This document shows positions 22,101-34,200 of a stretch of DNA of 64,000 nt, piece after piece. The translations under genes and the position numbers were made by a program. Origin of the DNA: Botrytis cinerea B05.10 (taxonomy: Eukaryota; Ascomycota; Leotiomycetes; Helotiales; Sclerotiniaceae); contig NC_037311.1 in assembly GCF_000143535.2 (NCBI RefSeq), positions 2,666,001 through 2,730,000 on the forward strand, read 5' to 3'. The notes under the pieces are model-generated. The model searched no databases, was not told the DNA's origin, and saw nothing but the letters and a program-made list of their open reading frames with translations. How positions within the stretch are numbered: position 1 is the first letter of the stretch; each line of letters starts with the position of its first letter.

Positions 22101-25100
22101 TCTATTTAATGTTTTCTGATATCAACTTGAATCTTTTCAGACTACCAAAACCTCTCGAGTTTTATGCTGTCAAGCGATTATCCATTTTTTACTCCTGATT
22201 TCTTCTCCAAAAATGTTTCAGTCTTCGAAATAGCATGATGAGTTTTCATTGGTTCTATATGCTTATATCCACTCGTTGAATATGTGAATTCCTGTTAACC
22301 ATCAGTCCTAGGAAGAACTTCTTTCCTGGTCGATTGTCAGTGTCTGCAATGTAGTTATATAATATGCAGAAGTATCTCCAAACCATTCCATTCTAGTCAA
22401 ACTCAATGAGAGATCTCAAGCTCACAAATAAGTGTCAGTTGAACGCTGGGATATTGAACGAGTTTGTAATTACGATTGAGTGTAGAGGCTTGTGAGTAGT
22501 CTTTTTTTGTTAGTAACAAGAGTGCTTGAATATCTATCATACACACTGAGATATTTTGGATCAATTGGTGTTGTTGTCTTCCAACTTGGTTTTTAAATAC
22601 CTTTCTTTCTTGGATGTATTCAATTAGAATTGGACGAATGTATGGGAGGATATCCACGATATCCATCAGCGTAATAATAATATGTGAGGACGGGATGAGA
22701 AAATGTAATATAAATAATATTCTCTCATCAGGAATCCGTCCCTGGACGCAAATGAATTCGAATTTCCAATTCCAAATTAGGAGAGTGTGCATTTTTGGGA
22801 CAGAAGTCTGGTACATAATTGTGAGTTTCTGAGTGGGAATAGACTGGAATCTGAATCTGCACCACTCAAATGAGATAGTAGATGGGACGAATATCAGGAA
22901 TTGATAATCGACAAGAATCGTCAGGATTTGACAAAAAGAAAGGAAATAACAAAAATCTGGGCGTTCTAAGCGCAGCCCACAACATAGGAGGTTGAATTCA
23001 TGCTCAAATTAGTGGAATAAAATTAATACCGATAGTTGGACTGACACGAGCTTAGGAGTCCTCGAGGAATGGGAAGGTTTTCGGTTTCGACTGTAACACT
23101 TCATATGAGCAGAAAGTCAATCGTTCATTATATAGCCATCAAATTAAAATCCGTCGTAAAAATTTGTACTGCTAATATAATTAGTGAATGGCTTTTTATA
23201 CACTTCCAATTAATACTGGGCCTGAATATTCCGCACTAAATCTACCACCATTGATGTGTATGTAAATCATTCACTAGATATCACGAATATGTGAGCTATT
23301 CTTCCCCACTTTCGATTTGCATTCTACATACATGATTTATATATTAGTCGATACCCTTTGTATATTCTTAGCACTTTATCCCGTAAGGAAAATTAGCCAA
23401 AAGATAAAGAATTATGCATATCAGAAAGAACGGATCTTATTGTGTTTTATAGCGTTCGATAGAAAGTGGCAACCTGAACTGTGGGTGTGCTGCATATCTA
23501 GAAGTAGAAATAACTGGGGATTTGGGAAAGCAGACGATGTACTAGTGTTAAGTTGTCAGTGACTTATTTTCATCGTCGTTATTGTGGTAGTAATGTTGAA
23601 TGCAGATGTGACAGTACGATACAATGTAGCGAATGACGGCAAATGACAACGTTTTCAGGAATTCCTTTTTTTCCTTTGGAATGAAACAAATCATCAGAAA
23701 TTACTGAGAAAGAAAACTTGAAAGTTCTGACATACATGAATGTCTTGAACAGAAACTTCATTTCGACATTATTCTATCCATGTTCGATTGACTTCAAATA
23801 GTTGTGTGGCAAACAACGGCATGTGTGGCAGATTTTATATGTGGAAATCATGCACCAAGCTAGCTTTCCTGCATGACGACATTGACCCAAAACAGACAAG
23901 TGATGACTGATTTTTTTTAGTCGAGTGGTGAAAATTTCTTTACCACATCACCAAAGCCGCGACCTTCATCATTCAAACCTCTAAATGATATATAAGGACT
24001 TTTATCTCCATTGGGGAACTACAATGTAAGTTTATATTTTGAAAGCTTATCAAACCAAGCTGAATTCTGTATGTCATTGCCAATATATTGATGTAAGATC
24101 CGGAATTGTAATTAGCAGGTAATAAAATTCGTGGTGAAGAAGCTCCGATCGTAGTGTGTATAGTGATATGAAGATCTAGAAACGAGTTCATCAGTGATAG
24201 ACCAGTAAGAACAAAAATTGAAAATAGATTTTCTTGCGCGCAAGGATGACAGAAAGACATCGCCAGTCGTGTGTGGATGAGCTTTTTAGTTCAACCCCAT
24301 TAATCGATTGAGTGGCCGGCCAAGAAATTAATTCGTCAAATTCATGTATTTTCATGAAATATGTAACTGTAAATTTGTAATAAAGTAGTCTATGGAAAAC
24401 TTAGAAGTGCAAAGACTCCGAAGAGCTTGAGAAGAAGTATGGCCAACTTATGAATTCCAATTTAGAAAGACAATAAGGACTACTCGTATGTTCAGTGGAT
24501 ATGCGGTAATAATCAGACTAGTTTGTAAAGTACTGAAGTGTTGTGGAATGGAATTAGGGAACCCTCAATCTGATATTCTAGAAATGAAAAAGCTTATGGC
24601 GCTAGTAGTAGCGTTGTTAATTGTGAAAGTCCTAGATCTGAAGTGATGATTTGTTGCGTATCTGCTCAATCTTGAATTTGACGTAACCAGCTTGAGAGGA
24701 CCAATAACACTGCGATCGCAAAGGAAATTCGTATATCGTATTTTTCGAAAGATGGCCATCCGATGTTGGAGTCGCAGCTAAAAATTACTATTCATTGTAT
24801 TGGAAGATCTCTTGTGTGCCATGGACACTAATTGTATTATACCTACACGTGTGTAATAACCATGAACTTAGATTTGTTGCATATCTGATGAATCTCGAAA
24901 TTGACGTAATCATGTTGAAAGAACCAACGAAATTCCGATCGCAAAGGGCAATAATTTTTAATTCAGTCTGATAGAAACGATTATCCAACCTTGTAGGTTG
25001 GAACTACCCAGATACTTACTAGCGTCTTCTAAGGGCATAAATGGATAGGAGTGTAGCTTGCTAGTCTCGGCAACGATTAATTAGTAAAACAGATGAACTT

Positions 25101-26256
25101 ATTTAGACCACCAGTCTCGTTTGGTTTTGTTGCATATCTGGCGAATCTCGAATTTGACGTAATCATACTGATTGAACCAGTAGCATTGCGAGCGCAAGAA
25201 GAGCATTCGAGATTTCGGTTAGAGCTTGCGGTTCGGTATGAATAGTTTGAATTTAGAAATTGGTGTCATGACGTCATTAAGTACTAGAAGCATAAGATTT
25301 AAGCTAATTAATGAACTATTATTCGTGGATTCGGATACTAGCTCAATGATCTAAGGGAAATGAGACGCAACTATCACTTTCGAAGAGTATATTGATTTTG
25401 ATATTCATTCTTACGACTGAAAAGGAAAAAAGTAACTAAACAATAAATACTGTTATACAGCTGGATCAATTATTGTATTGTTGAATAGACAGGAAATTTT
25501 CTGACATTAATAGGCATACAATGATATCAGACAAGAACAAGAACGTCAACACCAATACTTGGAGTAGAACACCAAACTTCCTTCTCTTCCACTGCAGCAG
25601 GATCAAGTCTGAAGCTCGCATCATCTGATCAAAGATCTTATTAACAGAACTGAGGACAAGCAAACAAATGTATATTCCCATTCTGCTTTGTGACAATTTA
25701 TTCATTTGAATACATACCTCTATAGTTCACTTCCACGAAAAAGATGAGAATTCTTCCATTTGACCACGAAAACGTCGCCCAAGAGAAATTCGAACCTATG
25801 CTAAAAATCAATACTGAAAGTCTGGAATCTCGATCATGCTCTTTTATAGTGGCATTTAGAACATGAAAGAAGTGGTGACCATTCATTCATGGATCTTCTT
25901 ACGCAATTTAAGTAGCCTGCAACACTTCCCAAAACGGAGTCAGTTTGAAACATGTAAATAAAACAATCCTTACAACTCAATCTCTATACCGAAGAAGAAT
26001 GAAACGTAAAAGAACGAGCAACAAGTTACACTTATACAAAAGGGTGGGTTGAATCAAAGTGTGTTTGCAGCCGTATATTTATTCCGTGGCACGAAAATGA
26101 CAACGTATGTCACTGTACAGTTCGACTTACAGCATTCATGCTATTCGAGTCATTTTCAAACACACAGCAGTGAAGTGAAGGTGAAAGTGAAAGTGAAAGC
26201 GAAGACAGAAAATAGTATTATATTAATTCGCTGTCAAAATTGCACAGTCTAGTTCC
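19118..26256. other. Gene-poor 7.1-kb stretch
   Basis: No intact protein-coding gene could be supported. Most open frames are under 100 codons, the longest being a 137-codon minus-strand frame at 22816-22403, and none has recognisable motifs. The first kilobase holds many TG/GA-rich and TCATCTC simple repeats (for example 19510-19560) and GGGAT units (19740-19770). A three-copy interspersed repeat lies at 24651-25202. Unspliced non-coding transcripts or very degraded genes are possible. Confidence 0.5.
24651..25202. repeat. Three gapless ~75-bp repeat copies, spaced 223 and 253 bp
   Basis: Copies start at 24651, 24874 and 25127. Each opens TTGTTGC(G/A)TATCTG and runs through GAATTTGACGTAA-like and (C/G)CGATCGCAAAG-like sequence without gaps over about 75 bp, at roughly 70-80 per cent identity. 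The sequences between copies do not align. On the minus strand all three can encode a similar peptide core (CDR or CAR, then G, then (V/I)TS.SR, then RYAT), yet no long frame contains it. Confidence 0.7.
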
Positions 26257-27044
26257 GGGCTCTCCAAAAATCCCAACATAACCGTGAGTATTCTCGAAGC
26301 TGGCCAGAATCGACTTTAAACCCTCATTTACTCATTTCTGGGTATGAGTAACTGATTTAAACCAGGTGAAAGTATATTTTTAGTAATTATACTTCTTCCA
26401 AGTGCCAACGGAAGTCCTAACCATGACTGATCATTTATGTATGTCTAATACTCAAACAAGTAAAAGTTTAACAATTTCCATGTTTCAAATTTAGACCAGG
26501 CTGTGAACACGATTTTGGACCTCTAAGCCTGCGGCCCATCATTGCATCGAAAGCTGATGGCAGAATTAGAAGAATAGTTCGCGTGAGTTTGTGATTCTCA
26601 ATGTTGAATTTTGTACTGACCAGTGGGATAAAAACTTAATTGCCATTGATACTGCCTTTTCTACAAAATTTTACGCTTCCACTGCATATTTTGGCCCAAA
26701 ATTTGTCGAGGAAATCTTAAAGTTGATGCAAAATTTTGCTACCAAGTAATCTTTTTCATTCACCATCAAGAAATGGAGTTGAGGCATTCTTGCAAGGACA
26801 TTATGAATTGACGGCCGATAATGTGACTGAGTGGTTTAAAGAAAGTTTTTACACCGAGAATCATCTGATGAGGAGTTTCTCAATTTTACCAAGGGAAAGT
26901 GTCGGAGTTGTTGATGAAATCTTGAGGGCATATAAAGTGGAAGGAATGAGAGTTGTAGATGCTGATAAATTCCCACTGCAAACTCGAGAAAATCTGATCA
27001 CAATAGTATATGCAGTTGCAAAGAAGACTGTTGATCTCATTTAG
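26257..27044 (+). pseudogene. Internally deleted GMC oxidoreductase pseudogene
   Basis: Two ends of a GMC flavoenzyme survive. At 26257-26319 is the N-terminal piece GLSKNPNITVSILEAGQNR, matching the FAD-binding 'L.E.P...V.VLEAG' region. The C-terminal piece ends at 27044: WFKESFYTENH, then SILPRESVGVVDEILRAYKV, then EGMRVVDADKFP, then NLITIVYAVAKKTVDLI. This is the family's closing 'H....M.PRE.GGVVD..L.VYG...LRVVDAS.FP' signature. The roughly 400 residues normally between them are missing; only 26495-26735 holds possible remnants (GPLSLRPIIASKADGRI). An intact member has about 580-620 residues. The C-terminal frame has no ATG of its own, and a TAA stops the N-terminal piece. It cannot encode a working oxidase. 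Confidence 0.68.
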
Positions 27045-27854
27045 GAAGATTGGAGTATCAGTAAGAAGCATACGTTATAGACTCGAATAATGGAAGGAAC
27101 AACAAAGGATAGAAGATTGTATGTGGCATATTGGATTTGGTGGAATTAACTTTATTTTCTTTTCGCTAGCTGCGAGAAGTAGTGGATGATGAGTAAACTC
27201 TATAATTTTCGGTTTGGATATGCTTAGTATTGAGATAAATTTGACATTCCAATTAAAGATGCAAGGACTCGAACTTTATACACAGGTTCTTTGAGGGCAT
27301 CATGACTCAAGGTAGGAGATCTAAGTTAATGAGAACATGTGTGTCTTTCATAAATCTTGTTGGAAATCTAGTTGTTTGTATGGTGGGTTCTTGACGTCTT
27401 ATTACAGTTGATTACATCAACACAAACCTAGTCATTTTTCGAATTTTGCGAAATTTCTTTAATGCGTGGCTAGGATAGTGTCATGAATTATGATTGCGAG
27501 TATAATTCATCAGTGCCAGACGTGTCTAGTCCTCTTAACGTAGTGACCAGTCTTGCATCTCGTGGAAAGATAGCAAGTTGTAGTATAAAAACGATAGTAG
27601 AGATCAATATGGAAGGTGCGACTATAGGGTCTGTAAAGTCCACGATCGTGTACGCTCAGGAAAAGGAATCTCCCTCTAAGCTAAAATAAGAAAACATTTC
27701 CAGTCGATCGATAGTCTCACTCGGGAATTCGAAAAATAGTCGTCATAGTCTCAACTTTCGAATCAAGAAACAATTTGAAATGATTTGCAACTCCATTCAC
27801 ATTGCATAGCAAAAACACAATTGAAATTCATAACGCACGATACACATTACCACG
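27045..27854. other. Intergenic, no gene seen
   Basis: Sequence between two pseudogenes. One 68-codon frame (27483-27689) is Ser/Val/Ile-rich and not recognisable. Confidence 0.5.
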
Positions 27855-28382
27855 ATGCGGTTTAAACCCCTCAAAAGATAATTCGAGCTTCCTAGATTAA
27901 GCACAAAACCGAAGCAATTTCAGACAGCACAAAGTGTAGCCGCCAAAGTACAGTTCTACCAGAATTACTTCATCGTCGCATTCTCTTCTCTCACGGGAGC
28001 GATCTGGTGTACCGGCAAAATCTTCTTGGAAGATAGCAAGGAGATCGCACGCCTTAAGAGTGAGAACGATAATTGGAGAATTTAGTGGAATGAGAAAGGA
28101 AGATATACTGCGAGTACATGCGATGAAATGCGTGAGGCGTGGGAGGTGAAAACATTGAGAATGAAGGCAATATAAATGCTGGAATCAAGTAAAAGAACGA
28201 GCAGGCCAAGGCTATAAAAGAACTAATTTATCGCAACGAGAAGTCATACAAAGAGAACGAGGAAGGAAAAAAAAAAAGATTTGAGGGAACTTTTGGTGTG
28301 GGTTGAGAAAAGGGAGCAGGAAGGAGTTTGGGAGAAATACAGACAAGCGATAGCTACATGTTGGAACCATAGTGAATCATAG
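27855..28382 (+). pseudogene. Broken gene for a membrane/coiled-coil protein
   Basis: Reading across stops and one frame change gives protein-like blocks. An ATG at 27855 (MRFKPLKR) is followed by TAA. Then comes FELPRLSTKPKQFQTAQSVA, a probable membrane helix (YFIVAFSSLTGAIWCTGKIF), and a charged stretch LEDSKEIARLKSENDNWRI with a TAG. Later come KNEQAKAIKELIYRNEKSYK and, after an 11-A run, KDLRELLVWVEKREQEGVWE ending at TAG 28380-28382. The last two blocks are in different frames; a run of 10 or 13 A would join them, so the homopolymer may be the break. The high density of charged heptad-like sequence is not expected by chance. I do not recognise the family. A multi-intron real gene is a less likely alternative. 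Confidence 0.45.
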
Positions 28383-28971
28383 TATTCATTTGATCCCCGT
28401 TTGTCTTGTAAGATCTTACAACTGGAGGACTAAACAGAATCCATCAAGGCCCGATGATAAGTGCAAAATGTGGCTCTTGAGTCCTGTCTGTTCTACAAAC
28501 TCTGCCAATTCATGACCACCTGGGGCCGATCAATATAACCTCTTGTTGATGATTCCATGGAACCGGACCTTTGAGCTTCCAAAGATCCCCCCAGCGTTCA
28601 AGCCTGTCATATCAAGCTGCCGGCATTGTAGATTTTGTGAAAACTCATGCCGGCGGGTGCTATACCATGAATCAGATGCGTATACCATGTGTATATCAAT
28701 TCCTTTATAGTCCTCGATTGAGGTTTCGGGTGAACAGAAAAGTGTAAAAGGATTCGAGGATTGCATTAGCGCCGTCTCACTGTGGCTTAACCCCGCACCA
28801 ATAGTGGCATTGCTTTCATTCACACTCTCCTAACACACCTGAGCACCTTCAACCACCTTCAATCCGACTTCCCCTTCTTTATTACCAACATCAACTGTTT
28901 TAAATGACAACCACCGTCCCTTGCTTCTAGCTTCAAACAATCAACATACTACTATCTCAAATAATGCAATC
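28383..28971. promoter_or_regulatory. Upstream region of hypothetical gene at 28972
   Basis: No gene is seen on either strand. It probably holds the promoter and 5' untranslated sequence of the downstream gene. A small inverted repeat (GCCGGCAT at 28618-28625 and ATGCCGGC at 28648-28655) is present. Confidence 0.4.
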
Positions 28972-29883
28972 ATGATATCCCCTTTCATGGATTCTCCAAA
29001 GCGAAAACGAAATGATCCCCAGGCACCAACACCACCGGGTTCCTCACCTATGTGTCTCCAGACTTCGATTGCTTTACCTCCAATATCTCCAGAAGAAGCT
29101 GGCCAAGGTAGTCCACGTACAAAAGTCGCATACCACTTTCAGGGTCTTGCCCTTGATGGACCCACCGATGTAAACAAACTGAATCTCAAGAAGAAGGGAT
29201 ATGAAGCAACCAATGGTGAATCTGATATGCGCAAAAGGGTAAAAATGTTTGCTTCTAGAGATGTGGATATGGCTGGGAGTACAGTCACTGAAATTCCCGA
29301 GACACCACAAGCAAAACCCTTCAAGGCTGTCATTGGGGAAGAGAGGAAAGTCGATCCAATAATTCGGGAGATGGGAAATGATATTCGGCTTCATAACGAG
29401 GTTGATCCCATAATATTTCGAGCCGGATTAAGTGATTCAAAAGATAAAGATGGTTTGGCAAGAGCATATCCATCAATTAATCGATTGGCCGATTCTAAGT
29501 CTCGGGGAAAGAAGAGGATGGGCACACCGCCATTGTCTGAAGATGCCATGGAAGAAGAAAGAGAGGTTGTGGATCCGGACCGAGCTACTTTGACATGGCA
29601 CCATAATGAAATTACTGGACACAAACCAGACGATCCAGATGATGATGGAGAGGGAATCAATGGAATTGGATTTCGGCCAACGCCTGCTCTTGCTTATGCT
29701 AGAACAGAAAGAAGGAAGCAACAGATGGCGGATTACAGGAGCCGGGAAGCAAGGGAAGCTCGAGCTCGAAGGAGTGAGAGAAGACGAGGAACAGAGGAAT
29801 CTGCCAGAAAGGAAGCTGAGAAGGTAGCCAGGAGAGTAAGATTTATTGAGTCTGATAACCCAAAAATCATTTCATCGTCTTGA
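28972..29883 (+). CDS. Conserved hypothetical charged protein
   Basis: A single exon of 303 aa from the ATG at 28972 (MISPFMDSPKRKRNDPQ); an ATG at 28987 (MDSPKRKRND) is equally plausible. The N-terminus holds a basic cluster PKRKR resembling a nuclear-localisation signal, followed by Pro-rich sequence. The C-terminal third is an acidic patch (PDDPDDDGEGINGIGF), then TPALAYARTERRKQQ and a long Arg/Glu/Ala-rich helix (REAREARARRSERRRG). No enzymatic motif is visible. I believe similar YART..RK...EYKSREAREARARR proteins occur widely in the Pezizomycotina, but function is unknown. It converges on COX20 with only 245 bp between stops. Confidence 0.75.
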   Translation: MISPFMDSPKRKRNDPQAPTPPGSSPMCLQTSIALPPISPEEAGQGSPRTKVAYHFQGLALDGPTDVNKLNLKKKGYEATNGESDMRKRVKMFASRDVDMAGSTVTEIPETPQAKPFKAVIGEERKVDPIIREMGNDIRLHNEVDPIIFRAGLSDSKDKDGLARAYPSINRLADSKSRGKKRMGTPPLSEDAMEEEREVVDPDRATLTWHHNEITGHKPDDPDDDGEGINGIGFRPTPALAYARTERRKQQMADYRSREAREARARRSERRRGTEESARKEAEKVARRVRFIESDNPKIISSS

Positions 29884-30128
29884 GCTTTTAATGTTGGATT
29901 ATTTCAGGAGTTTGATGGAAATTATGGTTACAGCGTTTGGTTTATGAGCATAGTCTGGAGACATGGCTTAGGAATTATCATCGACACAGGTACTGGCAGG
30001 TGTTTGGGGGTATTTATGAAAGGGACAGGATCTCGAGTTCCGAGTAAACAAAATGATGCAAGCGGGCTAGATGGTCATTATAGCGCAGTATGGAGCTGCT
30101 AATACATTGTTTCCTTGATTTTACTTTA

Positions 30129-30765
30129 TTACCAAAACTTCCAATTTGGTTTCTTAGCTGCTTCTTCAGCCTTTTTGTCTGCTTCTTCCTTCAGCCTTCT
30201 TCTTTCTTTCCTCCTTTCTTCTGCCTGTGCCTCCTTTTCTGCTTTCTTCCTATCGATGATTTCTACAGCACGCTTCATATGTGCGCGTTCTAATCGCCGT
30301 CTGTACAAACAAAATTCATAGGCCCCAAAAGCAGAGAACACGAATGTTCCAACTGCCCAGTTCGCAGCTTTAGGTATCGGCGCTTTGGTAAGGCATCAGC
30401 ATCCGTTCGTTCAAGCTCAAGGCATACAATTGCAATAACATACCTCCAAATATAGCTCTGATTCCTCCCATAGCGAAGCCCCCACCAATTCCAGTAAGAA
30501 AACTTTCTCTGGCACATGGATACATATGAACTTGTGAGAAATCTTGCCATCGTACAGTCTTGACTGCTGCCCCTAGAGTAGGCGTCTCTTTATGTGCACC
30601 TGCAGTATTTTGCCCCGAGCCGTCTGGTAAGGCATTTGCACTTTCAGGTGGCGTGTGAAATACTTCATATACTTTATTAGGGGTTTTAACGTGATCGGGT
30701 GGTGAAGTGGCTCCAGGAGGTGGACCTCGAAGAGTGGAATTGGAATCTTTAGTATCGTCTGCCAT
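30129..30765 (-). CDS. cox20: Cytochrome c oxidase assembly protein COX20
   Basis: Exons, minus strand: 30765-30444 and 30382-30129, 191 aa. The 61-nt intron joins GGIRAIFG to APIPKAANWAVGTF. Starting at MADDTKDSN, the protein has a disordered N-terminus, the conserved (T)VRWQDFSQVHMYPCARES, a first membrane segment (FLTGIGGGFAMGGIRAIFG), a second (WAVGTFVFSAFGAYEFC), then RRRLERAHMKRAVEIID and a Lys/Glu-rich coiled tail ending PNWKFW. Cox20 is an inner-membrane chaperone for newly made Cox2 in complex IV assembly. The gene is divergent from POL2. An open extension upstream (TTG start) lacks an ATG and was not used. Confidence 0.92.
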
Positions 30766-30956
30766 TGCTGTGTAAAGTTGTCTTTGAATTGCTTTTTTGT
30801 CGTACAATTGAGGGGAGCTTTGTGAATTGATACCGACGAGACGTAAATATGTGGGCCGCCGTAGAAGGCTGCGGTGTTCCTCACTTTAGCCCTGCCGATA
30901 AGGCTGAATTATACTTTACACGATTCTCACGCGCTATGGATATTTTTCGTGACTCG

Positions 30957-30962
30957 ACGCGT
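30957..30962. promoter_or_regulatory. MCB-like ACGCGT box upstream of POL2
   Basis: The palindromic hexamer ACGCGT lies 241 bp before the POL2 start and 192 bp before the COX20 start. In yeasts this MluI cell-cycle box is bound by MBF and drives S-phase genes including DNA polymerases. The motif is seen; its function here is inference, and a hexamer can occur by chance. Confidence 0.45.
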
Positions 30963-31202
30963 TCCCCAATTTGTGTTCCGTAGCCAAAAATCACTATCTT
31001 CAATCATAATTTCACGATTTGTAAACACCCAAATTCCCTGCTACACATACCAATTTACACTTCAATTTTCATGACAGTTTGATTCGCAACAGACTGCTTC
31101 TCGAATACAATAATTCTTTCAATAGAATTGTTCAATTCCTTCTAGGAGTAAACAACTTCACCCCTTTCTCCCCGCCATTTTGGCACCACACATTCGCTCA
31201 CA

Positions 31203-34200
31203 ATGCCACCACGAAAACCACAACATGGCTTCCGCCGTGGAGGGAAGCAAGCATATCATGGACCTCGAAAAGCCAAAACTTTTGAAAAATCGTCTGGGAG
31301 AAATGAAGGTACATCATTGGAGGAAAAGGTGGAAGCTGTTAAACTAGGCCATTCGATAGATGAAGCCATGGGATTTCCGCGGCATGAGTCTGGCAAGAAG
31401 AAGGTTGGATGGCTAGTTAACATAAAGGCTACGACTATCGAGGATGAAAAACATTTAGAAGGGCGAGCCGGAGTAGACTGTTACTTTATCGAGGACGATG
31501 GAGGAACTTTCAAAGCGACAGTAGAATATGAACCCTATTTCCTGGTCGCGGTCAAGAGAGGATATGAACCAGAAGCTGAGGAATGGCTTAAGAGAGCGCC
31601 AGGGGGAGGTGTTCTGAAGAGTATAAAAAGAGTGGAAAAGGAGGATTTGTCAATGCCAAATCATCTACTGGGTTACAGAAGGAGTTTCTTTGAATGTAGG
31701 TTTAGGAATGTGTCGGATCTGCTAGCGGCTAGGAAGGATATTATGCCTGTGGCAGAGAAGAACAAAAAGAATATGAATGCAATGGATACGTATGCGGAGG
31801 TCGCTAGGTAAGTTCTCTGGGCATTAAGGGCTTTTTGGGCAGAAGACTAACCGGTAATTAGTGCAAATGCTGGATTCGATCTTTTTGACGACTCACGAGA
31901 TGATGATAAACGACTTAATGTTTCTATTGCGGAAGGTAGCGATTTTATTGTAGATATTAGGGAATGGGATGTACCATACCATGTACGAGTAATGATAGAT
32001 CAAGGTAATGGAGGAAATTGCAGTCACATTGCGGACAATAAACTGACTAATTGTAGATATACGAACGGGAAAATGGTACTCGGTAGAGGCAAAACACGGT
32101 ACTACGACGTTGAAGTGCCTGGAAGATCGTTTGGCCAGAGCAGATCCAGTAGTTATGGCATACGATATCGAAACGACCAAACTACCCTTGAAATTCCCGG
32201 ACGCTACAATCGATCAAATTATGATGATATCGTACATGATAGACGGGCAAGGATTTTTGATTACGAACCGAGAGATTGTGTCTGAAGATATTGAGGACTT
32301 CGAATATACACCGAAACCTGAATACGATGGACCTTTTATGATTTTTAATGAACCTGATGAGAAGGCTGTTATCGAGCGCTTTTTCCTACATATCAAAGAA
32401 GCACGACCTACAGTTATAGCGACATACAACGGAGACTTTTTCGATTGGCCGTTTGTTGACGCACGAGCTAGTGTTAATGGTATCGATATGTACCGGGAGA
32501 TTGGATGGCGCAGGAGTCAAAGTGAGGACCAGTACATTTGTGATTATAGTGCTCACATGGACTGTTTCCACTGGGTTAATCGTGATAGTTACCTGCCTCA
32601 AGGAAGTAGAGGTCTGAAAGCTGTGACAACAGCAAAGCTAGGTTATGATCCAGACGAGATCGACCCAGAATTGATGTTGAGATATGCCAGCGAGAAACCT
32701 CAAACTCTTGCAGAGTATTCAGTCTCTGATGCTGTAGCAACGTACTATCTATACATGAAATATGTACATCCTTTCATTTTCTCTCTATGTACTATTATTC
32801 CTCTTGGACCAGATGCGGTTTTGCGGAAAGGGACAGGAACCCTTTGCGAGATGTTACTCATGGTACAGGCTTACCAAAAAGAGATCGTACTTCCAAATAA
32901 ACATGTAACACCAAAAGAATCATTTTGGGAAGGTCATTTGCTGGAGTCGGAAACCTATGTTGGTGGACATGTGGAGAGTATCGAAGCAGGAGTTTTCCGA
33001 GCCGATATACCTGTTAATTTTGCTGTCGACACAACTGCTATCGATGAACTTCTCGAGGACTTGGACTCTGCGCTGAAATTTAGTATCACGGTTGAAGAAA
33101 AGAAGTCACTGGATGATATCGAAAATTACGAGGAAGTCAAACAACAAATTGCAGACCGCCTGAATAGTCTAAAGAAAACCGCGAATCGAAGCGAAAACCC
33201 ACTTATTTACCATTTGGATGTCGCTTCTATGTACCCAAATATCATGACGACAAATCGTCTCCAACCAGATTCTATGATTCAAGAATCAGACTGTGCGGCG
33301 TGCGACTTTAATCGACCTGGTAAGACTTGCGATCGGAGAATGCCTTGGGCATGGAGAGGTGAGTATCTTCCAGCCAAGAGGGACGAATACAATATGATCA
33401 GGCATTCGCTTGAGAATGAACGATTTCCAGGAAAATATCCAAAGCAACCAATGAGATCATTTCAGGATCTTTCTTACGAAGAACAGGCTGCGCTGATTCG
33501 GAAGCGCTTGCAAACATACAGTCAGAAAATTTATCACAAGATTCACGACCAGACCACTATCGAGCGAGAAGCAATCATTTGTCAGCGAGAGAACCCATTT
33601 TATATCGATACTGTAAAGGACTTCAGAGATCGTCGATATGATTACAAGGGTAAGCAGAAAGTTTGGAAAGGCAAAACTGATGCTCTAAAGTCAGCGGGCG
33701 CTCCAGCTGCCGAAGTCGAAGATGCGAAAAAGATGATTGTATTGTTCGACTCTCTACAACTGGCCCACAAGGTCATTCTGAACTCCTTTTATGGTTACGT
33801 CATGAGAAAAGGTTCGCGATGGTATTCCATGGAAATGGCCGGTGTTACCTGTTTGACTGGAGCTCACATTATCCAAATGGCTCGACAACTAGTTGAACGA
33901 ATCGGACGGCCTTTAGAACTAGATACTGATGGTATTTGGTGTATGCTTCCGGCCACATTTCCAGAGAACTATGCTTTCAAAATGAAAAATGGAAAGAAAC
34001 TGGCTATCTCGTACCCTTGTGTGATGTTGAATCATCTTGTTCATGACAAATTCACAAATCACCAATACCAAACTTTAACTGATCCAAAAACCTTCAAGTA
34101 TGAAACGCATAGCGATAATTCCATCTTCTTCGAAGTCGATGGTCCTTATCGTGCTATGATTTTGCCTACTTCTAAGGAAGAGGACAAGAATTTGAAGAAA

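Noticed and set aside
22403..22816. 137-codon minus-strand frame in the gene desert
   Set aside because: Composition is Ile/Leu/Gln-rich without domain features, and no splice partners were found; likely chance in AT-rich DNA.
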